A DNA stretch of 64,000 nucleotides, taken from the NCBI RefSeq assembly GCF_000204645.1, contig NC_015422.1:558001-622000 (forward strand), written 5' to 3'. Position numbers and translations under genes: made by a program. The notes under the pieces were generated by a model, which had not been told where the DNA came from, ran no database searches, and was given only the letters and a program-made list of their open reading frames with translations. The stretch is from Alicycliphilus denitrificans K601 (GTDB lineage: Bacteria; Pseudomonadota; Gammaproteobacteria; Burkholderiales; Burkholderiaceae_C). Positions 19,828 to 27,923 of the stretch are shown here, in pieces (positions within the stretch are counted from its first letter, which is position 1; each line of letters opens with the position of its first letter).

Positions 19828-20178
19828 TTACGCCCGGCGCAGCAGGGCGCGCCAGCCGCGCGGGCGCCGCGCCTGCGCGGTGGGCCACCGGCGCCGTGCC
19901 GATGGCGGCAGGTGGGCGCAGACGGAGGCGCGCGGCGCGTCCGCCAGCAGGCACAGCGCCTCCACCATCTGGCGCGCCTCCAGCGTGGCCAGCGCCTGCG
20001 CGAAGGCCTGCGGGCCGGCCTGGTCCACCAGGTGGTTCAGCAGGTGCGGGCGCCGCTGGCCCAGCGCCGCGAGCAGGGCGCGCTCCAGCGCGCAGGCGGC
20101 CGTGGCGGGGGCGATGGCGTGGGTCAGGCCGGTGGCGGCCGGGGCGCGCAGCGCGCGCAGGCGGATCAGGTGCAGCAT
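19828..20178 (-). CDS. Small hypothetical protein upstream of mgtC (116 residues)
   Basis: The ATG at 20176-20178 is preceded by an excellent ribosome site (AAAGGAG, seven bases away), which supports translation. The product is Arg/Ala/Leu-rich and basic at both ends, with an internal helical segment (ALERALLAALGQRRPHLLNH, then FAQALATLEARQMVEALCLL). No known domain is recognised. It ends 55 bp before mgtC on the same strand, so it is probably cotranscribed. It may be a partner or regulator of MgtC, but no function can be assigned. Confidence 0.5.
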   Translation of the reverse strand: MLHLIRLRALRAPAATGLTHAIAPATAACALERALLAALGQRRPHLLNHLVDQAGPQAFAQALATLEARQMVEALCLLADAPRASVCAHLPPSARRRWPTAQARRPRGWRALLRRA

Positions 20179-20285
20179 GCGGGGCTCCTTTCGGGCTGGC
20201 CGAAGGAGCCGGGCAGGCCGTCAGCGGCGCGCGGTTCCTTCGGCGGGGAGTGTGGGGGGAACGGGGTCCATGGCGGGGCTCCGGA

Positions 20286-20480
20286 TCAGCGTGGCTTGCA
20301 GTGCGCCGGGGCCGCCTGGGTGCTGAGGAAGCTGCGGATGCGGTGCGTGGGCCAGACGGTGCGCGCGTCCAGGTCCAGCGCCTGCTCCAGCGCGGGCAGG
20401 GCGGCGGGCGGCTGGGCGGTGCAGGGCGCGGACATGCGCGGCGGCAGCCGGCGCGGGGCATGGTGACGGAAAGCGGTCAT
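20286..20480 (-). CDS. Small proline-rich ORF in the mgtC leader (64 residues)
   Basis: The ATG at 20478-20480 follows CAGGAGACCGCC, a good ribosome-binding site. The predicted 64-residue peptide has about ten prolines, with Pro-Pro pairs (LPPR, QPPA) and a basic start (RHHAPRRLPPR). Known Mg-responsive leaders (mgtL, mgtP) also use proline-rich upstream ORFs whose translation controls mgt expression; this similarity is only compositional. It lies between the leader promoter and the next small gene. It could equally be an ordinary small protein. Confidence 0.35.
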   Translation of the reverse strand: MTAFRHHAPRRLPPRMSAPCTAQPPAALPALEQALDLDARTVWPTHRIRSFLSTQAAPAHCKPR

Positions 20481-20617
20481 GGCGGTCTCCTGTGCGGGCA
20501 CGGGAAAGAGCCAGTACGTGTCGAACACCCACGCCGGCGGGGCGCGAGATCTCAGTGAAGGTGCGGGAACGCCACCCTGCCCAACGGTGGGGCGGACGGT
20601 GGAGAAGCGGAAAACTG

Positions 20618-20658
20618 CAACGGGTTCGGGCTGCCGGCTGGGGCTCCCGTTGCGGGAG
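20618..20658 (-). promoter_or_regulatory. Mutually exclusive hairpins in the mgtC leader
   Basis: On the minus-strand transcript, hairpin A is CTCCCG-CAA-CGGGAG (20658-20644). Hairpin B pairs CAACGGG (20652-20646) with CCCGTTG (20624-20618) across 21 nt. The two share bases 20646-20652, so only one can form at a time. This is the geometry of an attenuator or riboswitch expression platform. No T-run follows, so if it acts it may be at translation or Rho level. The rest of the 343-bp stretch from 20481 to 20823 holds the promoter below and no other gene I can support. Confidence 0.45.
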
Positions 20659-20759
20659 TCGGGTCAGTCGGCCAGCGGCGATGCCGTTGCGGCGCGCCTT
20701 GCATCACTGGTTGAACTGGCACTGTCCACGTGGGGGACTCCAAAATTTGCGAAGCGCGC

Positions 20760-20789
20760 ATTATCCCTTGCGCGGGTCCACCGGGTCAA
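20760..20789 (-). promoter_or_regulatory. Predicted sigma-70 promoter for the mgtC leader transcript
   Basis: Reading the minus strand, TTGACC (20789-20784) and GATAAT (20765-20760) are separated by exactly 18 bp, close to the consensus TTGACA-N17-TATAAT. It sits 34-64 bp beyond the stop of the DSD1-family gene and would start transcription near 20753, giving a leader of about 270 nt before the first small ORF. Confidence 0.55.
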
Positions 20790-20823
20790 GGTTGCGGGTG
20801 CTGCGCGGCATGCCTGCGGCGAT

Positions 20824-21987
20824 TCAGGTCAGCGCGCCGCGCGCATCCACCCCGATGACGCGCTCCACCACGCCATGTTCCAGCCCGCCGCGCACGCCCA
20901 GCAGGCGGTCGTGCAGGTTCACCGTGGGGTCGCAGTGGCCGGGGATGAGCCACAGCGTCTGGCCCAGCGCGGGCAGCCGGGCCTGGGGGCCGGCGGCGTG
21001 CAGGATGCCGTGCTCGTCGCCGCCGTTGGCGTAGTGCAGTGCGTGCGCGGGCGCCAGGCCGTGCACCAGCGGCAGGCCGCTGTCGATGGCGTGGCTCTTG
21101 TGCCCCGCGTCGCACACGGCGTGGGTCGGGTGCGTGGAGATCACCTGGGTCTTGATGAACAGCGCGTGCTCGAAGGCGGGCTGGGTGGTGTCGGGCTCGT
21201 TGGCGGCGTAGTCCGCGTCCATGAACAGGAACGACCCGGCCTGCAGCTCGTCGTACACGCCGCTCGTGGCCTCGTGCGCCAGCGTGCCGGTGCCTGCGCC
21301 CGTGACCAGCGGCACGGGCAGGCCCGCGGCCTCGATGAGCGCGCGTGTGCCGGCCGCGGCGTGCACGGCATGGGCGATGGCGGCACGCCGCTCGGCGGTG
21401 GCGCGCAGGTGCTGGGCGCCGCCCTGGTAGGCGTGCAGGCCCGCGAAGCGCAGGCGTGGCCGTGCGGCCACGGCCCGGGCCAGCGCGACGGCCTCGGGGC
21501 CGGGCGGCACGCCGCAGCGGCCCTGGCCCACGTCAATCTCCACGAGGACGTCGATGCCCGCGTCGCTGCCGGCCGCGTCCATGGCCCCGGCCAGGCGGGC
21601 GATACCCTCCGGGCTGTCCACGGCAATGGCCAGGCGCCCGCCGTCCGCGGCCAGCCGGGCGGCCAGGCGCGCCACGCGCAGCAGCTTCGCGGGGGCGATG
21701 ACCTCGTTGCTGATGAACAGGTCGCGCACGCCGCCGGCGGCCAGGGCTTCGGCCTCTGAGGTTTTCTGCACGCAGTGTCCGCAGGCGCCGGCCTGCTCCA
21801 GCAGCAGGGCGATCGCGGCGCTCTTGTGCATCTTGGCGTGTGGGCGCCAGCGCACCTGGTTCTGGCGCGCGAATGCGGCCATGCGCTGGATGTTGCGCTC
21901 CATGGCGTCCAGGTCGATGACGGCGGCGGGCGTGTCGATCTGGTCTGCGCGCAGGCCGATGGCGGCGTGCTCAGGAGTGGATTTCAT
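20824..21987 (-). CDS. DSD1-family PLP enzyme (D-threonine / 3-hydroxy-D-aspartate aldolase type)
   Basis: A 387-residue fold-type III PLP enzyme (alanine racemase N-terminal fold). The PLP lysine is K52 in WRPHAKMHKS, near the N-terminus as the family requires. The C-terminal metal site is visible in GGDEHG and PGHCDPTVNLHD, the HxC pair of D-threonine aldolase, D-3-hydroxyaspartate aldolase and eukaryotic D-serine dehydratase. It should cleave a beta-hydroxy D-amino acid to glycine (or glyoxylate partner) plus aldehyde, using PLP and a divalent metal. Its start overlaps the end of the upstream phosphatase gene by 17 bp. Confidence 0.88.
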   Translation of the reverse strand: MKSTPEHAAIGLRADQIDTPAAVIDLDAMERNIQRMAAFARQNQVRWRPHAKMHKSAAIALLLEQAGACGHCVQKTSEAEALAAGGVRDLFISNEVIAPAKLLRVARLAARLAADGGRLAIAVDSPEGIARLAGAMDAAGSDAGIDVLVEIDVGQGRCGVPPGPEAVALARAVAARPRLRFAGLHAYQGGAQHLRATAERRAAIAHAVHAAAGTRALIEAAGLPVPLVTGAGTGTLAHEATSGVYDELQAGSFLFMDADYAANEPDTTQPAFEHALFIKTQVISTHPTHAVCDAGHKSHAIDSGLPLVHGLAPAHALHYANGGDEHGILHAAGPQARLPALGQTLWLIPGHCDPTVNLHDRLLGVRGGLEHGVVERVIGVDARGALT

Positions 21988-22618
21988 CGCGGCTGCTGTC
22001 CTCCAGGTGCTGCGTGTCCGCCCAGCCCACCAGTGCCAGGCCGTGGTCCCCGGTCCACAGCAGCCGGTTGATGGCGGCGTTGGTCAGCTGCCAGGTGCGC
22101 GGCGCCTGCAGGTCCAGGTGCGTGGCCAGCCGGTACAGCACGTCCATCACGCCGCCGTGCGCTACCAGCACGATTTGCTGGCCGCTGTGGCGCGCGGCGA
22201 TCTGGTGGACGGTGCAGGCGATGCGCTCGCGCAGCATGGTCAGCGATTCGCCGCCGCCATCGGGCGCGAAGTCGGGGTCGCGCTTGCGCCAGCGCAGGGC
22301 CTGCTCGGGGACTTCCCTTTCGATCTGCTCGAAGGTACGGCCCTGGAAGCTGCCGAAGCTGCGCTCGCGCAGTCCGCGCTCGGGATTCAGGGGGGCGCCC
22401 GTGGCCTGGGCCACGGCCTGGGCGGTGGCCCAGGCGCGCAGCAGGTCGCTGCTATAGATGGCGGCCACGGGCTCGTCGGCCAGCGCCTGGCCCACCTGGC
22501 GCGCCTGCCACAGGCCGGTGTCGTTGAGCGGGATGTCCAGGTGGCCCTGGATGCGTGTGTCCACGTTCCAGGCGGTTTCTCCGTGGCGTATGGCGATGAT
22601 GCGTGTGGCCTGGTTCAT
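21971..22618 (-). CDS. Histidine phosphatase family protein (phosphoglycerate mutase-like)
   Basis: A 215-residue member of the histidine phosphatase superfamily. The catalytic motif RHGETAWN is at 11-18 (phospho-His12), followed by R22IQGHLDIPLNDTG and the second histidine in LVAHGGVMDVL near 153. Spacing fits cofactor-independent, GpmB/CobC-type phosphatases rather than true mutases. The substrate is not evident. It lies 7 bp beyond the lipoprotein gene in the opposite reading order of transcription: it is upstream of and overlaps the DSD1-family aldolase gene, so those two are coupled. Confidence 0.88.
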   Translation of the reverse strand: MNQATRIIAIRHGETAWNVDTRIQGHLDIPLNDTGLWQARQVGQALADEPVAAIYSSDLLRAWATAQAVAQATGAPLNPERGLRERSFGSFQGRTFEQIEREVPEQALRWRKRDPDFAPDGGGESLTMLRERIACTVHQIAARHSGQQIVLVAHGGVMDVLYRLATHLDLQAPRTWQLTNAAINRLLWTGDHGLALVGWADTQHLEDSSRDEIHS

Positions 22619-22625
22619 GGGTATG

Positions 22626-23240
22626 TCAGGGTTGCGGCGTGAGTTCGGTTCGCAGCTTGCGCGGCCCCTGGGGCGGGCGGGGGAAGTCGGTGAGCGCCTG
22701 GTCGAACAGCACGCCGTAGATGGCGGGGTCGCTGGTCCATACGTCCTCGTACACGGCCGAGGTTTCGTACACCACCTGCTGGCTGGCGGCGTCGCGCAGC
22801 ACCAGGCTGACCCTGCGGTGGTACAGCGTGGGCGGGCTGTCCATCATCCAGTTCATGCCCCAGCCCCAGCGACCGCCGTAGCCCCAGCCCCAACCCCAGC
22901 GGCCGTAGAACGGGTCCGGCCCGTAGTTGGACCAGTAGCGCGGCGTGGCGTAGCCGCCTTCGGCGCCCAGCTGCGCGATCAGGCGCGGGTTGGCGTCGTC
23001 GCGCCGCAGGCCCACGCGCGCCAGCGCCGCCTCGGCCTGCGCCTGGATGGGCGCGAAGGTCGCTTCATGGGCCTGCTGCGAGGGCAGGCGCTCTATGCGG
23101 TAGGTGGGCGGGCTGGGCAGCGTGGTCAGGGTGGAGAAGCTGCTGACGTCGCTCTCCACCAGGCGCGGGCCCGCGCAGCCCGCCAGCAGCCCGATGGCGG
23201 CGCACAGGACGAGGGTGCAGAGGTGGCGCATGTATGTCAT
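22626..23240 (-). CDS. DUF4136 lipoprotein
   Basis: A 204-residue predicted lipoprotein with lipobox LLAGC (Cys22) and a DUF4136-type body (VSSFSTLTTLPSPPTYRIERLPSQQ at about 30-55, then ARVGLRR...NPRLIAQLG). Residues about 108-135 are strikingly rich in Gly, Trp and Tyr (YGRWGWGWGYGGRWGWG). The ATG at 23240 has AAGGAG ten bases upstream; the longer open frame running back over ttcA is not used. Function of DUF4136 proteins is unknown; they are envelope lipoproteins. It is followed by the phosphatase gene 7 bp later. Confidence 0.85.
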   Translation of the reverse strand: MTYMRHLCTLVLCAAIGLLAGCAGPRLVESDVSSFSTLTTLPSPPTYRIERLPSQQAHEATFAPIQAQAEAALARVGLRRDDANPRLIAQLGAEGGYATPRYWSNYGPDPFYGRWGWGWGYGGRWGWGMNWMMDSPPTLYHRRVSLVLRDAASQQVVYETSAVYEDVWTSDPAIYGVLFDQALTDFPRPPQGPRKLRTELTPQP

Positions 23241-23413
23241 GGTGGTATCTCTCCTTGGGGGAGGCTGGCCCCCCATGCGCCCTGATGGTACTGCGGGGCC
23301 CATGCGTTCAAGGCCCGGCGTGAACGCCTGCAGGCCCCTCGACGCCCAACATTTACCGGCGTTTACCGGCGCCAGGGCCTTCGTCACGGCGCGACACCTC
23401 GAAAGGCACGTTC

Positions 23414-24346
23414 TCAGCCGATCTGCACCACCTGCATGCCCGGCAGGCCGGGCGCGGCCGGGAACTCCTCGTGGTCGAACGCGGTGTCGCCATCGGGGTC
23501 GGCGATGCCGGTGGCCTTGGCGTTCCTGAAGTCGTGCAGCTTCGGGTCCATCAGGTGCGTGGTGACGACGTGGCCCATGGCGCGCAGCATGCTCTCGATG
23601 CGGCCGGGGAATTTCTTGTCCCACTCGCGCAGCATCTCGCCCACCACCACGCGCTGCAGGCCTTCCTGGCTGCCGCACAGGTTGCAGGGGATGATGGGGA
23701 ACTGCTGGTACTGCGCCCAGCGCGCCGTGTCCTTCTCGGGCACGTAGCACAGGGGGCGGATCACCACGTGCCGGCCGTCGTCGCTCACGAGCTTCGGGGG
23801 CATGCCCTTCATGCGCCCGCCGTAGAACATGTTGAGCATGAGCGTGGCGACGATGTCGTCGCGGTGGTGGCCCAGGGCCAGCTTGGTGCACCCGAGTTCG
23901 TCGGCCACCTTGTAGAGGATGGCGCGGCGCAGGCGCGAGCACAGGCTGCAGGTGGTCTTGCCTTCGGGCACCACGCGCTTGACGACACTGTAGGTGTCCT
24001 GGTTCTCGATGTGGTACTCCACGCCAATGCTCTTGAAGTAGTCGGGCAGCACGTGCTCGGGAAAGCCGGGCTGCTTCTGGTCCAGGTTGACGGCCACGAT
24101 GTCGAACTTGACCGGCGCGCGCTTCTGCAGGCGGCGCAGGATGTCCAGCAGCGTGTAGCTGTCCTTGCCGCCGGACATGCAGACCATGATGCGGTCGCCT
24201 TCCTCGATCATGTTGAAGTCCAGGATGGCGCGGCCGACCTCGCGGCACAGGCGCTTTTCCAGCTTGATCTGCTCGCGCTCGATCTTGCGGTTGTCGGTTG
24301 CGGGTTCTTCGCCGATCCAGTCGGCTGCATTCAGGGTTGCGTTCAT
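23414..24346 (-). CDS. ttcA: tRNA 2-thiocytidine(32) synthetase TtcA
   Basis: A 310-residue iron-sulfur PP-loop ATPase that thiolates cytidine 32 of several tRNAs. The PP-loop SGGKDS is at 58-63. Cluster ligands are visible as CSLC (C134, C137) and CNLC (C222 first Cys). [26 protein letters not shown] is the family core. The ATG at 24346 lies 4 bp after the folB stop; an in-frame ATG 51 bp earlier would lie inside folB and is less likely. It ends the SDR-folX-folB-ttcA run. Confidence 0.95.
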   Translation of the reverse strand: MNATLNAADWIGEEPATDNRKIEREQIKLEKRLCREVGRAILDFNMIEEGDRIMVCMSGGKDSYTLLDILRRLQKRAPVKFDIVAVNLDQKQPGFPEHVLPDYFKSIGVEYHIENQDTYSVVKRVVPEGKTTCSLCSRLRRAILYKVADELGCTKLALGHHRDDIVATLMLNMFYGGRMKGMPPKLVSDDGRHVVIRPLCYVPEKDTARWAQYQQFPIIPCNLCGSQEGLQRVVVGEMLREWDKKFPGRIESMLRAMGHVVTTHLMDPKLHDFRNAKATGIADPDGDTAFDHEEFPAAPGLPGMQVVQIG

Positions 24347-24350
24347 GGGG

Positions 24351-24743
24351 TTACCACTGTCCGGTTTCGACGCGAATGGCGACTTCGCAGTCATCAAAAA
24401 TTTCCAGCTTGGCGATCTTCACGCGCACGCCCAGCACGCCGGGCAGATGCATGAGCCGCTGGGCCAGCTTGCCGATCAGGCTCTCGAGCAGGTTCACGTG
24501 CTCGGCCGTGCACTCGTCGATGATGATCTGGCGCACCTTGCGGTAGTCCAGCACATGGCGGATGTCGTCGTCGCGCGGCGCCAGAGGCTGGGGGCCCAGG
24601 TTGAGCTCGGCATCCACCTGGATCGGCTGGGGGGCGGTCTTTTCGTGGTCGAGGATGCCCAGGTTGGCGTGAAAGCGCAGGCCGGTGAGCGTAAGCGCCT
24701 GCCGGCCTTCGCCTGGGCGCGAATGATAGAAAAATTCGGTCAC
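24351..24743 (-). CDS. folB: Dihydroneopterin aldolase family protein
   Basis: A 130-residue FolB-fold enzyme. Dihydroneopterin aldolase makes 6-hydroxymethyl-dihydropterin for folate synthesis. Conserved elements are the Glu of GILDHEK (E34), the DYRKV segment (66-70), the LLESL helix and the catalytic Lys in VKIAK (K112). It is the second of two tandem FolB-family genes, 4 bp from ttcA and 4 bp from its paralogue. Which of the two is the true aldolase and which is the FolX epimerase is not settled by sequence; this one has the IAKLE variant of the usual VxKP motif. Confidence 0.8.
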   Translation of the reverse strand: MTEFFYHSRPGEGRQALTLTGLRFHANLGILDHEKTAPQPIQVDAELNLGPQPLAPRDDDIRHVLDYRKVRQIIIDECTAEHVNLLESLIGKLAQRLMHLPGVLGVRVKIAKLEIFDDCEVAIRVETGQW

Positions 24744-24747
24744 GGTT

Positions 24748-25161
24748 TCACCAGGGCTTGATGCATACCCGCTCCACCCCTATGGATGCGCTGTCGGGAT
24801 AAATGTCGGGCTTGCGCGTGGCCACGCGCACGGCGTGCACGCCAGGGCTCTGCAGCAGGGCCGCGGCAATGGCGTCGCACAGGGATTCCTGCAGTTCGTG
24901 GTGCTGGCTGCCGACCTCGCGGGCGATGACGTCGCGGATGAAGTCGTAGTCCAGCGTCTCGGAGATGTGGTCCCTGGCCGCGGGCGCGTGGTCGAGCTTG
25001 ACGCACAGGTCCACGTCGAACCACATGCGCTGTGCGGCCAGCCGCTCGTGCGCGTGCACGCCTATGCGCACGGCCGCCTCGTGGCGGCGCAGGCTCAACG
25101 CGCGGCACCCGGTGGCCAGGCGCGCGTCGATGGCGCCGAAGGCAAGCAGTATGGAGTTCAT
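24748..25161 (-). CDS. Second FolB/FolX-family enzyme (dihydroneopterin aldolase or epimerase)
   Basis: A 137-residue FolB-fold protein beginning with an ATG that overlaps the SDR stop codon (ATGA). Glu39 in GVHAHER, the DYDFI segment (71-75), LQESLCDAI and Lys117 in TRKPDIYPD match the active site of dihydroneopterin aldolases and of FolX epimerase. It retains the canonical RKP motif that its neighbour lacks, so it could be the real FolB. The pairing with an SDR resembling FolM supports a dihydromonapterin branch. The open frame continues upstream on the minus strand over the SDR gene, but that extension has no homology. Confidence 0.8.
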   Translation of the reverse strand: MNSILLAFGAIDARLATGCRALSLRRHEAAVRIGVHAHERLAAQRMWFDVDLCVKLDHAPAARDHISETLDYDFIRDVIAREVGSQHHELQESLCDAIAAALLQSPGVHAVRVATRKPDIYPDSASIGVERVCIKPW

Positions 25162-25964
25162 GGGCGCGGATTTTCCGTTATGGCAAACATCACGTCCCGC
25201 TCCAGGGGCACCAGGTGCTGCCCGTTGTCGGCCTGCAGCGTGCAGCCGTTCAGGCTGGCGTTGCCCGCGATGAACACGGCGCAGCGCGCCACGTCGGCCG
25301 GCTCTATGCGCTTGCGCAGCAGGTTGACCTGGGCTGCGCGGTCGAAGTTGTCCTGCGTCTGCGGGCCGCTCAGGTAGATCAGCCCTGGCGACAGGCCGCA
25401 CACGCGCACGTGGGGCGCCAGGGCCTGGGCTTGCAGGGCCACGCTGCGCTCCAGCGCCAGCTTGCTCACGGTGTAGGAGAAGTAGTCGGGGTTGAGGTTG
25501 TGCACCTTCTGGTCGAGCACGTGGACCACGCTGTACCCGCCCGTCGCGGGCCGGCCCTGCGCGCGCAGCCAGGCGGAGAGCGCGTTGCCCAGCAGCAGGG
25601 GCGTCGCCGTGTTGGTCAGGAAATGCCGCACCAGGCCCTGGGCGCTGGCCGTGCGCGCGTCGTCGGCCTCGAAGATCGAGGCGTTGTTGACGATGCAGCG
25701 CGGCGCCTGGCCCGTGAGCGCCACGCACTGGTCGAGCAGCTGCGTGCCGGCCTGGGGCTGGGCCAGGTCGGCCTGTACCAGCAGGCAGGCGCGCCCCAGC
25801 GCCTGCACGGCGGCCTGCGTGTCCTGGGCGCCGGCCTGCGATGCACGGTAGTGGCACAGCACGTTCCAGCCCGCCGCGGCGAAGGCCAGGCAGATCTCGC
25901 GGCCCAGGCGGTGGGCCGCGCCGGTGACCAGCACCCAGTCGTCCTGCTGCACGCTCTCGCTCAT
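25158..25964 (-). CDS. SDR oxidoreductase, pteridine reductase / dihydromonapterin reductase-like
   Basis: A 268-residue short-chain dehydrogenase. The cofactor motif TGAAHRLG (14-21) with Arg matches the TGxxxRxG form seen in pteridine reductase PTR1 and FolM rather than the standard TGxxxGxG. NNASIFEADD follows near 96, and the catalytic Tyr-x3-Lys is in YFSYTVSKLALE. A good ribosome site (AAGGAG) precedes ATG 25964. Coupled overlap with a FolB/FolX-family gene strongly suggests reduction of dihydrofolate or dihydromonapterin. It is divergent from the MidA gene. Confidence 0.82.
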   Translation of the reverse strand: MSESVQQDDWVLVTGAAHRLGREICLAFAAAGWNVLCHYRASQAGAQDTQAAVQALGRACLLVQADLAQPQAGTQLLDQCVALTGQAPRCIVNNASIFEADDARTASAQGLVRHFLTNTATPLLLGNALSAWLRAQGRPATGGYSVVHVLDQKVHNLNPDYFSYTVSKLALERSVALQAQALAPHVRVCGLSPGLIYLSGPQTQDNFDRAAQVNLLRKRIEPADVARCAVFIAGNASLNGCTLQADNGQHLVPLERDVMFAITENPRP

Positions 25965-26102
25965 GCACTTGCTCCTTGAAGATAGCGGCCACAAATACAA
26001 TCGCCCGGATGCCACGCGCCCGGACAGATGGGGCCAGGGACCGGAGAACCAGGGGAATCGCTCATGAGACTCAGGGGTGACGCGTGCGCGGAATCGCCAA
26101 TT

Positions 26103-27188
26103 ATGACCACCCCCACCGACGCGCTTTTCCAGCACATTCGACAGGACCTGGCCGCTGCCGGCGGCTGGATCGGCTTCGACCGCTTCATGCAGCTGGCGCT
26201 CTACACCCCCGGCCTGGGCTACTACGCGGGCGGGCTGCGCAAGCTCGGCAGCATGCCCGAGGACGGTAGCGACTTCGTCACCGCGCCCGAGCTCTCGCCC
26301 GTGTTTGGCAAGGTGCTGGCCGCCCAGGTGCGTGAGGCGCTCGACGCCACGGGGACCGACGAGGTCTGGGAGTTCGGCGCCGGCAGCGGCGCGCTGGCCG
26401 GGCAACTGCTCGAAGCCCTGGGCGAGCGCGTGCGGCGCTACACCATCGTGGACCTGTCGGGCAGCCTGCGCGCGCGCCAGCAGGAGCGCCTGGCCGCGCA
26501 TGCCGGCCGCGTGCACTGGGCCGAGCGCCTGCCCGCGGCCATCGAAGGCGTGGTCGTGGGCAACGAGCTGCTCGACGCCATGCCGGTGCAGCTGCTGCAT
26601 CGCGTGCAGGGCGCCTGGCACGAGCGCGGCGTGGCGCTGGATGCCGGGGGTGCTCTTGCCTGGAGCGACCGGCCCACCGCGCTGCGTCCGCCCGTGGAGA
26701 TCGAGGGCGGCCACGACTACCTGACCGAGATCCACCCCCAGGGCGAGGCCTTCATGCGCACGCTGGGCGAGCGGCTCGCGCGTGGTGCGGCCCTCCTCAT
26801 CGATTACGGCTTCGGCGAGGACGAGTACTACCACCCCCAGCGCCACATGGGCACGGTAATGTGCCACCGCGCCCACCGCGCGGACGACGACCCGCTGGCC
26901 GACGTGGGCGAGAAGGACATCACCGCCCACGTGAACTTCACCGCCATGGCCCTGGCGGCGCAGGACGCGGGCCTCAACGTGCTGGGCTACACGAGCCAGG
27001 CGCGCTTTCTGCTGAACTGCGGTTTGCTGCAGGAAATGGAGCGCCTCACGCTTGCCCAGCGAGCCTTGGCGGCTAAATTGATGCTGGAGCACGAGATGGG
27101 CGAGCTGTTCAAGGTGCTGGCCGTGGGGCCGGGCGAGCCGTGGACGCCTGTGGGCTTCGCGCAGGGCGACCGCACGCATCGGCTCTGA
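26103..27188 (+). CDS. Class I SAM-dependent methyltransferase, MidA/NDUFAF7 family
   Basis: A 361-residue protein of the MidA family (DUF185). Conserved family segments are GWIGFDRFMQLALYTPGLGYY (about 22-42), SDFVTAPELSPVFGKVLA, the SAM-binding EFGAGSGALAGQLL and the substrate region VVGNELLDAMPV. The eukaryotic homologue symmetrically dimethylates an arginine of complex I subunit NDUFS2; bacterial members are poorly known. The ATG at 26103 is chosen over upstream in-frame starts since homology begins there. It is divergent from the SDR gene, with 138 bp between starts. Confidence 0.9.
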   Translation: MTTPTDALFQHIRQDLAAAGGWIGFDRFMQLALYTPGLGYYAGGLRKLGSMPEDGSDFVTAPELSPVFGKVLAAQVREALDATGTDEVWEFGAGSGALAGQLLEALGERVRRYTIVDLSGSLRARQQERLAAHAGRVHWAERLPAAIEGVVVGNELLDAMPVQLLHRVQGAWHERGVALDAGGALAWSDRPTALRPPVEIEGGHDYLTEIHPQGEAFMRTLGERLARGAALLIDYGFGEDEYYHPQRHMGTVMCHRAHRADDDPLADVGEKDITAHVNFTAMALAAQDAGLNVLGYTSQARFLLNCGLLQEMERLTLAQRALAAKLMLEHEMGELFKVLAVGPGEPWTPVGFAQGDRTHRL

Positions 27189-27214
27189 TTTCCCATCCAG
27201 AAAGGCCTGACCCC

Positions 27215-27619
27215 ATGTCCCTGAAGATCGACCGCTTCGACCACATCGTCCTCAACGTCGCGGACGTGCAGGCCAGCGCCGACTGGTACGCGCGCGTGCT
27301 GGGCATGGAGCGCGAGGAATTCGCCTCGCGCACCGGCCCGCGCGTGGCGATGAAGTTCGGCCGCCAGAAGATCAACCTGCGGCCCGTGGGCGAGGACGCC
27401 GTGGCCTGGTTCACGGGCGTCAACCCCACGCCCGGCAGCGACGACCTGTGCTTCGTCACCGAACAGACGGCGGACGAGGTGCTCGCGCATTTCGCGGCCG
27501 TGGGCGTGGTGCCCGAGGTGGGGCCGGTGGAGCGCACCGGCGCGCTCGGCCCCATGACCTCGGTCTACTGCCGCGACCCGGACGGCAACCTGATCGAGGT
27601 CGCCAGCTACGGCGGCTGA
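27215..27619 (+). CDS. VOC family protein (glyoxalase/bleomycin resistance superfamily)
   Basis: A 134-residue single-module VOC protein. It starts FDHIVLNVADVQASADWYARVLGM, with His10 as a likely metal ligand, and ends with the typical PDGNLIEVASY where the Glu is another ligand. The family includes glyoxalase I, dioxygenases and antibiotic-sequestering proteins. The closest pattern is the small glyoxalase-like proteins common in proteobacteria; the substrate is unknown. It is 26 bp downstream of the MidA gene and 3 bp upstream of the DUF2905 gene, so the three are likely cotranscribed. Confidence 0.87.
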   Translation: MSLKIDRFDHIVLNVADVQASADWYARVLGMEREEFASRTGPRVAMKFGRQKINLRPVGEDAVAWFTGVNPTPGSDDLCFVTEQTADEVLAHFAAVGVVPEVGPVERTGALGPMTSVYCRDPDGNLIEVASYGG

Positions 27620-27622
27620 CGC

Positions 27623-27817
27623 ATGCTGCGCTGGGTCATCGCCGTCTTCCTCGCCCTGGTGCTGATCAACGGGCTCACGCCCTGGCTCAAGCGCCTGGGG
27701 CTGGGGCGGCTGCCGGGGGATTTCCAGTTCCGGCTGTTCGGGCGCGACTGGTTCATTCCGCTGACCAGCACGCTGCTGCTGAGCTTCCTGCTGAGCATGC
27801 TGGTGAAGTGGTTGTGA
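27623..27817 (+). CDS. DUF2905 family small membrane protein
   Basis: A 64-residue protein with two hydrophobic helices (about 3-20 and 45-63) around a conserved loop with LGRLPGDFQFRLFGRDWFIP. This PGD-x-loop and PLTST pattern is DUF2905. It is an inner-membrane hairpin protein of unknown function. It follows the VOC gene by 3 bp and ends at a dispersed repeat that may serve as terminator. Confidence 0.8.
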   Translation: MLRWVIAVFLALVLINGLTPWLKRLGLGRLPGDFQFRLFGRDWFIPLTSTLLLSFLLSMLVKWL

Positions 27818-27820
27818 GTG

Positions 27821-27874
27821 TTTTGGGGCTCCAGCGCTTGCCTATCAAGCGCTGATAGCTATCAATTCTGAAAA
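27821..27874. repeat. Copy of the dispersed repeat with perfect AGCGCTTG hairpin
   Basis: AGCGCTTG (27833-27840) and CAAGCGCT (27846-27853) form a perfect 8-bp stem with a CCTAT loop, followed by GATAGCTATCAATTCTGAAA. It stands between the DUF2905 gene and the ROK gene and could terminate the MidA-VOC-DUF2905 transcript. Confidence 0.65.
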
Positions 27875-27923
27875 GCCCTTGCCCTACACGGGGCGCGCTG
27901 CGCATGCGCCATGATGGGGCGCC

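Noticed and set aside
20479..21759. 426-codon plus-strand frame across the mgtC leader and DSD1-family gene
   Set aside because: Antisense to a complete PLP enzyme and to the leader; no homology.
23330..23375. Short direct repeat TTTACCGGCG in the DUF4136-ttcA gap
   Set aside because: Two adjacent 10-bp copies only; no array, no dyad and no associated gene.
22626..24248. 540-codon frame joining the DUF4136 lipoprotein to ttcA
   Set aside because: The part over ttcA is out of frame with the true TtcA; the lipoprotein signal starts at 23240.
24748..25992. Apparent 414-residue fusion upstream of the second FolB-like gene
   Set aside because: The upstream half is a frame-shifted read of the SDR gene. 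The SDR in its own frame has all motifs and a good start.
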